Of a stretch of 64,000 nucleotides of DNA, positions 57,848 to 64,000 are shown piece after piece (positions within the stretch are counted from its first letter, which is position 1; every line of letters begins with the position of its first letter). The notes beneath the pieces were generated by a model. The model saw only the letters and a list, made by a program, of their open reading frames with translations. It was not told the DNA's origin and searched no databases. Source of the DNA: Liolophura sinensis (lineage: Eukaryota > Mollusca > Polyplacophora > Chitonida > Chitonidae); NCBI RefSeq assembly GCF_032854445.1, contig NC_088303.1, positions 30,299,265 through 30,363,264 on the forward strand, given 5' to 3'. A program made the translations under genes and the position numbers.

Positions 57848-59778
57848 ACACTCCACCATGATTGCCAGAATCTACCATGACCGCTTCACTCCATCATGAG
57901 TGCAATGCTCTACCATGACTGCTACACTCCGTCATGACTGTCAAGCTCTAACATGACTGCCACACTTTACCGTGACAACAACACCCCGTCATGAATGCCA
58001 CACTCTAGCATATTCATGACTGCCACACTCCGCCATATTCATAACTGCAACACTCCGTCATGAGTGCAACACTCAATCATATTCATGACTATCACAGTCC
58101 GTCATGAGTTCCGCACTGTAACATATGGCTAACTGCCACACTCCGTCGTGAGTGTCACACTCAATCATGACTGCCACACTCTGTCATGACTGTCAAACTC
58201 CACAATAACAAACACACTCTACCATGACTGCCACACTCTTCCATGGCTGCTACCCTCCGCCATCAGTGCTACACTCTACCATGGCTTCTACACTCCTTCA
58301 TGACTGACACACTTTACTGCGACCCCAAACACGCCGCCATGATTGCCACACACTCTAGCGTATTCATGACTGCCACACTCCAACATGAGTGTCACATTAT
58401 ATTATATTCATGACTGTCACACTCAAACATGAGTGCCACACTGTCATATTTATGACTGCTACACTCTGAGTGTCACACTCTATCATATTCAGGACTGCCA
58501 CATTCCAACATGAGTGTCACACTCTATAATATTCATGACTGCTACACTCCAACATGAATGCCACACTCTATCATATTCATGACTGCTAGACTCCGCCATC
58601 AGTGCCACACTCTACCATATTTTCTACACTCCTTCATGACTGCTACACTCCGTCATGATTGACACACTTTACTGTGACCCCAACACGCCGCCATGATTGC
58701 CACACACTCTAGCGTATTCATGACTGCCACACTCAAACATGAGTGTCACACTCTATTATATTCATGACTGCCAAACTCTAACATGACGACCACTCCGACA
58801 TGAGTTTCACATTCCATCCTATTCCTGGCTGTTACACTTCGTCCTGAGTGTCACACTCTATTCTATTCATGACTGGCACACTCAAACATGAGTGCCACAC
58901 TCACATGAGTGTCACTCACATAATATTTATGACTGCTACACTCCAACATGAGTGCCATACGCTATCATATTCATGACTGCCACACTCCAACATACTCTAT
59001 CATATTCATGACTGCTAAACTCCGTCCTGAGTGTCACACTCTATCATATTCATGACTGCCACACTCCAACGTAAGTGCTACAGTCTATCATATTCAGGAC
59101 TGTTGGACTCCGTCCTGAGTGTCACATTCCATCATATTCATGACTGCCACACTCCAACATAAGTGCTACAGTCTATCTTTTTCAGGACTGTTGGACTCCG
59201 TCAAGAGTGTCACATTCCATCATATTCATGACTGCCACACTCCAACATAAGTGCTACAGTCTATATTTTTCAGGACTGTTGGACTCCGTCCTGAGTGTCA
59301 CATTCCATCATATTCATGACTGCCACACTCCAACATAAGTGCTACAGTCTATCATATTCATGGCTGCCACACTCTGTCCTGAGTGCCACACTCTAGCATA
59401 TTCATGACTGCTACACGCCAACATGAGTGTCACACTCTAGCATATTCATGACTGCTACACGCCAACATGAGTGTCACACTCTAGCATATTCATGGCTGCC
59501 ACACTCCGTCGCGAGTACCACATTCTAGCATATTCATGACTGCTACACGCCAACATGAGTGTCACACTCTAGCATATTCATGACTGCTACACGCCAACAT
59601 GAGTGTCACACTCTAGCATATTCATGACTGACACATTCCGTCATGGGTGTCACACTATAACATATTTATGACTGCCACACTCCGTCACGAGTACCACACT
59701 CTAGTATATTCATGACTGCTACACGCCAACATGAGTGTCACACTCTATCATATTCATGACTGCCACACTCTAGCGTAT
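57848..59778. repeat. 44-bp satellite array built from 19-bp and 25-bp subunits
   Basis: The left part is a simple 19-bp repeat, CATGACTGCCACACTCTAC. Further right it becomes a 44-bp unit: the 19-bp piece plus CATGAGTGTCACACTCTATC-ATATT. About 60 subunits in total. Units between 59080 and 59330 and between 59400 and 59630 are near-identical blocks. Confidence 0.93.
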
Positions 59779-59789
59779 TTCGTCGCAGA

Positions 59790-62700
59790 GAAATGTGTAG
59801 GGAAGGATTGTCTAACATGTACGCGTGTATCACTACCTTATGCATGTTCTTCACCAAAATACAACATGTATTAGTCACGCTTTCAACAATATTTTTGTGA
59901 TATGTAATCCAGTCGTCACAATTGAGTTGTAACACGTTTAATGCCAGTCTTTGACAGGGGATTTGAGAACTCTCCACTCTCACTGGTAAAAATAAGTAGA
60001 CGTTTCTAACGTTTGCTGAAGACTTGTCCTCCAGCAATACGGTTTGGATATCCGTCCGTCACACGTGAGAAATACGATTTCATCCAACCATAACACTAGC
60101 CGCAATCGTACACTAGAAAATTCTTGCAAATAACAGTAAAAACAAACATAATTAAATCAATAAATCCAATAAATCCTAAAAACATGGATGTTAATGACCT
60201 TGCCTCGCTTGAACTTCATGCCGTAGGTAGCATATTTTGATACTGTTTTATGCTGCTGTTTTAAGTTAGGATTATGCTAATAAAAATTTGTCTTAACACA
60301 AAATTGACATTGCACCGAAATTCTACATATTGTCATTAGTCAAATATATCTTAATTGAATCAGCCCTCGGGTTGCCACGTTTGAATCATTCTTGGCGGCT
60401 CAACCCTCAATTGAACCCGGAGTCAAAGTTCTAATCATTCGGCCAAGGTGACCACAATGTGGTTTAAGTACCTTATTTCTGCACGGATCTCTCGTTAAAC
60501 GGGTGAGACGCCTTAATCATTCAGCAAACGCAGTGTGGTTTAAGAATCTGATTTCTGCCCGGATCTGTCGTTCGCTGGTCAGGCCTCTTAACCATATGGC
60601 AACCGCCATGTGCATGGTGTAAAACTGTTATTACTGCCAGGATAATCCAGACGTCCGGATCATTCTTTCGACTAAGATGGCCGCTATGTGGTCTAAGAAC
60701 CTGTGTGTCTACAATTTTTTTTCGGATGTTACCGAAATATTTTCAGTGTTACTACTCTGGTGATAGCAAAAACAAAAAAATAACATTGCTCACATAAGGT
60801 ATGCTTGGGACAAAAATAGGGAAAATAAATAGGTAAAACGCAATACAGTAACAAACGGATTTTATTTTCCGTTTAAGTAAAAGTTTGAGTCTTGCCAATT
60901 TATTTTCTTCCTTTAAGAAAATGCTAAACTAACATTCTAGATAGCCTTTATTTAATTTGATCAGTGATGAATGCAGGATCTCATTTCTACAACGGGCGTC
61001 ATGTTTATGCCGGAAACCAGGCATAAATCGGTTACAAACATGTCAACTGAACCGCACCAGGTACATGGGAAAGCTCCCGATTTAAGTCATAGCCCAGCCA
61101 TTGATAAAGAGTTTTAGAACGCGACATTTGAGCACGTGAAGCTGGTCACAGATTTATCGCCTGCTCACTGATACCATCATGAACCACCCAGATTAAAGGT
61201 AAAGTTACATATTTTAGCGTATGTATATAGTGAGTAATCTACCTGCTGAAAATCTGGGACAAATTTCCAGCAATGTTTATGTAAAGTACCATAATATGAT
61301 ATTGGGGTAGATGTCTTTTAAATGCTTACACAGTTAGCGACAGGTTTTAAATTCTTTTAAATTCGTTCAGGACCATAACAGTTACAGTACATTTCTCAAT
61401 AGACACATTCAGAAATAGGCAAAGGTATGATGGCTAATTGCGGCCATCTATAGACGGAAGGTGCAGAGGGCGTGGATCCACGCCTTCCGTGACTTCCGTC
61501 GAACCCCGTGGGACTGCGCCCTCCGTGACCTTCGTGCCCAGCCAAATATTCGGCACACGCGAAGGGCGTCACACACATTCATAGATCGCAGTAGGATTTC
61601 AGGCAGCTTCACTCAGTGATTACATCCCTGTATCTACGTGCACACAAGACATTGTGTTTTTCATGATCTCAAACAACTGCCACAGTTAATGATAACTGCG
61701 AAAACAATACCTTTTATAGTACATCAAATCAAGATAACAGTGCAAACATCTTACTAACGCGTGCGAGAAATGCGCAGACAATGCCGCCAGAATTGGAGTT
61801 CCCTTTAGAAGAAATTGTTAAAACATATTCATACTGAAAAACAGACGTTTTCCGCGTAAAACCGAACTGCCACAAAAGACAATGCAGTTAATCGGGTAGT
61901 AGTCAGGACGTCTTACGGAAACACTTCTTCAGTGTAATTACACAAACATTAAACATTAAACATAAGGTGACTTTTACCGCTAAATCCTCTCACCGAAGAC
62001 TCATTAAGTAAGCACGCATAAAGGCGATTTGAGGGTATACAAAGCCACAGTATCAACGCGAGTGCAGTAGTACTTAAGCCAAATTCGAAGCATCTGAGTA
62101 AAATTATAAGAAAACAACTGCACTTGGATATATTCATGAACTTTTCAAATAAATAATCTCATTCGGGGGTTTTATGTTGTCAGATTACTGTCAGAGAACG
62201 CCTGGGCAGGAATTTAAATTGGGAAATAACATATAAATTCTACGAGCCTAATAGCTGCTACACAGTTAAACATTTTGCCGCGACTCACTGAAATTTTGAC
62301 CTTTAAGATGAAGTTTCCGATATTTCAGTTTCATGATTAATAGCTGTAGTTATCGTTCGATAACGTTTCACCAGTGTTCTAAAACAAGTAGTAAGAAACA
62401 AGGAAGACGTTATTTTAAGAAAAAAACCCGTTTCAAGATAAAATGTAATATTGCATAAAGCAGATATCTATGGTGGCCAGTAAGTAGATGCATTAAGCTT
62501 TAGCATTAAAAAGTATTTAACTCTTCCAGAAACTAACTCACCCACATAAACAAAATAGACAAAATAAGTCAACACACTAATTAACTATGAAAAACAATGA
62601 AAAACCTTATCTCCGCCATGCAAATGTTTTTTTCAGCGCGTTGTGGAGTTTTCCTCTGCGGTGTAACCCGAGGTGGGAACAACCTTTCCACCAAGGAGAA

Positions 62701-62800
62701 AGCTTTTGTGACTTTTTTGGAAGTTTATAACGGATTTTTTTTATCAAGACTGTCGAAAGTGTTTTGCTTTGGCGTGAATGTGATTTCGCACCACATACCT
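59790..62800. other. Intergenic, no gene recognised
   Basis: Short open frames (59738-60037, 61396-61578 and 61949-62137, all minus) show no recognised domain. Contains a GC-rich palindromic segment at 61454-61545, listed separately. Confidence 0.45.
61454..61545. repeat. GC-rich palindrome and CTTCCGTGAC repeats
   Basis: GGCGTGGATCCACGCC at 61469-61484 is a perfect 16-bp palindrome. It is flanked by ACGGAAGG on the left and CCTTCCGTGAC on the right, extending an imperfect stem. CTTCCGTGAC/CTCCGTGACC-type words recur to about 61540. Confidence 0.85.
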
Positions 62801-62814
62801 TCCGTAAACACCTC

Positions 62815-62915
62815 TTGTCGCTGCTGCCAGACATTCCTGCTTACGACCGACGAGAAAGCCAGCATGAGCTGGACTTGAGCTCACAGCGACCCCATTGGTG
62901 AGAGGCACGTTTGTC
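62815..62915 (-). mobile_element. SINE family A, head-side fragment
   Basis: GAAAGCCAGCATGAGCTGGA then CTTGAGCTCACAGCGACC and ATTGGTGAGAGGC match the centre/head region on the minus strand. Confidence 0.75.
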
Positions 62916-62919
62916 ATCA

Positions 62920-63800
62920 CATCGCTTTGACATGCTGAAAACAGCACACTTGAAAATACCTAGTTCCAGGTTAGTGAGTGGACGTCTGTATTTCTGAAAG
63001 CTAGGCTGGGAAAAATGAAACAGATATCAGATCTAGATATCAACCTAAAATGAAAACTGTTTCATGCAAGGCCAACGTTAAACCTGTTTTCTAATTTTTA
63101 ATTTGAGGTATGTATTCAATGTCTTTGCAAAATACAACACCTACTAAGTATTATAAATGAAAATATAAAATTAAATAAATAACGAGTCGCCATTTATATT
63201 CTGTAGTGCTTAGGCTACTGTAAGTTATTATTTCTGTCAAGTGATTCTTGTTTTTTTTTTTTTTGACACCCCACTTTATAAATTTGATCGTTACATACAC
63301 TCTAAAGGTATGACAAAAGCTACATGCGGAACAGAATGATACATAGCGATGGACAAGAACATACGAAATTCTTTTACATGCACTGGGGCATCCACTGGAA
63401 AAGGATAAAATAGTTAGCTATTAAATCTGTTCATCGTCTATTTGTTGTTTTGTTTTCATTTTGTTTTGCATTCATTTATTCTTGGTGCTGTCTATTATTA
63501 ACCTGATATCTACATTAAATGAAATATTTCATTTCAGCTACAGGTTTTCAAATGAAACATCCTTACCTTAGATGAATCATTCTTTATTTAACTTAGATAT
63601 TTGTACCTTAAATTATTATGAAAGTATAAAATATAAGGTAGGCGTGCACATGCACATATTTATGGTAAGTTTTTCACTTAAGTTTGTTAAAATGGTTTTC
63701 AGTGTAATAGATCATGTCTGTATGTATCCGCATGTTGTTTGACCTAAATAAACAATTTTTATTAATTTTAATTAAGTTTCATAACAAGTGTGTCATTGTC
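62920..63800. other. Intergenic, no gene recognised
   Basis: AT-rich with a poly-T run at about 63250-63264. Nothing supported. Confidence 0.5.
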
Positions 63801-63806
63801 TTAAGT

Positions 63807-63992
<186 letters not shown>

Positions 63993-64000
63993 AGGTCCGG

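Overview
This is a non-coding-rich metazoan genomic window. It is AT-rich and intron-rich, with GT-AG introns, tRNA-derived SINEs and long minisatellite/satellite arrays. The SINE families (tails ending in a GGCGTAAAACACCAATCAAA-like block plus AAAT repeats, or a GACGTTAAACCC-like block plus CACT repeats) resemble repeats I associate with lophotrochozoans, most probably a mollusc. That placement is inference; species cannot be named from the sequence alone.

Two genes can be reconstructed, both on the minus strand. (1) About 9.2 to 6.5 kb: a two-exon gene for a 288-residue protein I cannot assign to a family. It carries a CtBP-type PIDLS motif, a KRKR nuclear-localisation-like cluster, a textbook TATA/initiator core promoter and three short upstream ORFs in its leader. 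(2) About 46.1 to 27.5 kb: a complete ABCG-type half transporter. I resolve 15 coding exons, all with GT-AG borders and compatible phases, giving a predicted 681 residues with Walker A, Q-loop, LSGGE signature, Walker B, H-loop and six membrane segments. The first 13-nt coding exon is the least certain part.

Layout: 1-6.5 kb, no recognised gene and one SINE. 6.5-9.25 kb, the PIDLS-protein gene. 9.25-27.5 kb, intergenic with SINEs, foldback/MITE elements and a hairpin-rich element. 27.5-46.15 kb, the ABCG gene, whose introns hold many SINEs (one nested in another with a 13-bp target-site duplication) and four unrelated minisatellites. One of these reiterates the exon 5 splice-donor/Walker B segment. 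46.15-50.5 kb, intergenic with SINEs. 50.5-59.8 kb, a satellite-rich block: 61-bp, 34-bp (about 2.9 kb, with a 67-bp higher-order dimer), 112-bp, 20-bp and 44-bp arrays. 59.8-64 kb, intergenic, ending in a long (AT)n(GT)n tract.

No rRNA, functional tRNA, CRISPR or viral element was recognised. The two genes show no evident functional link.
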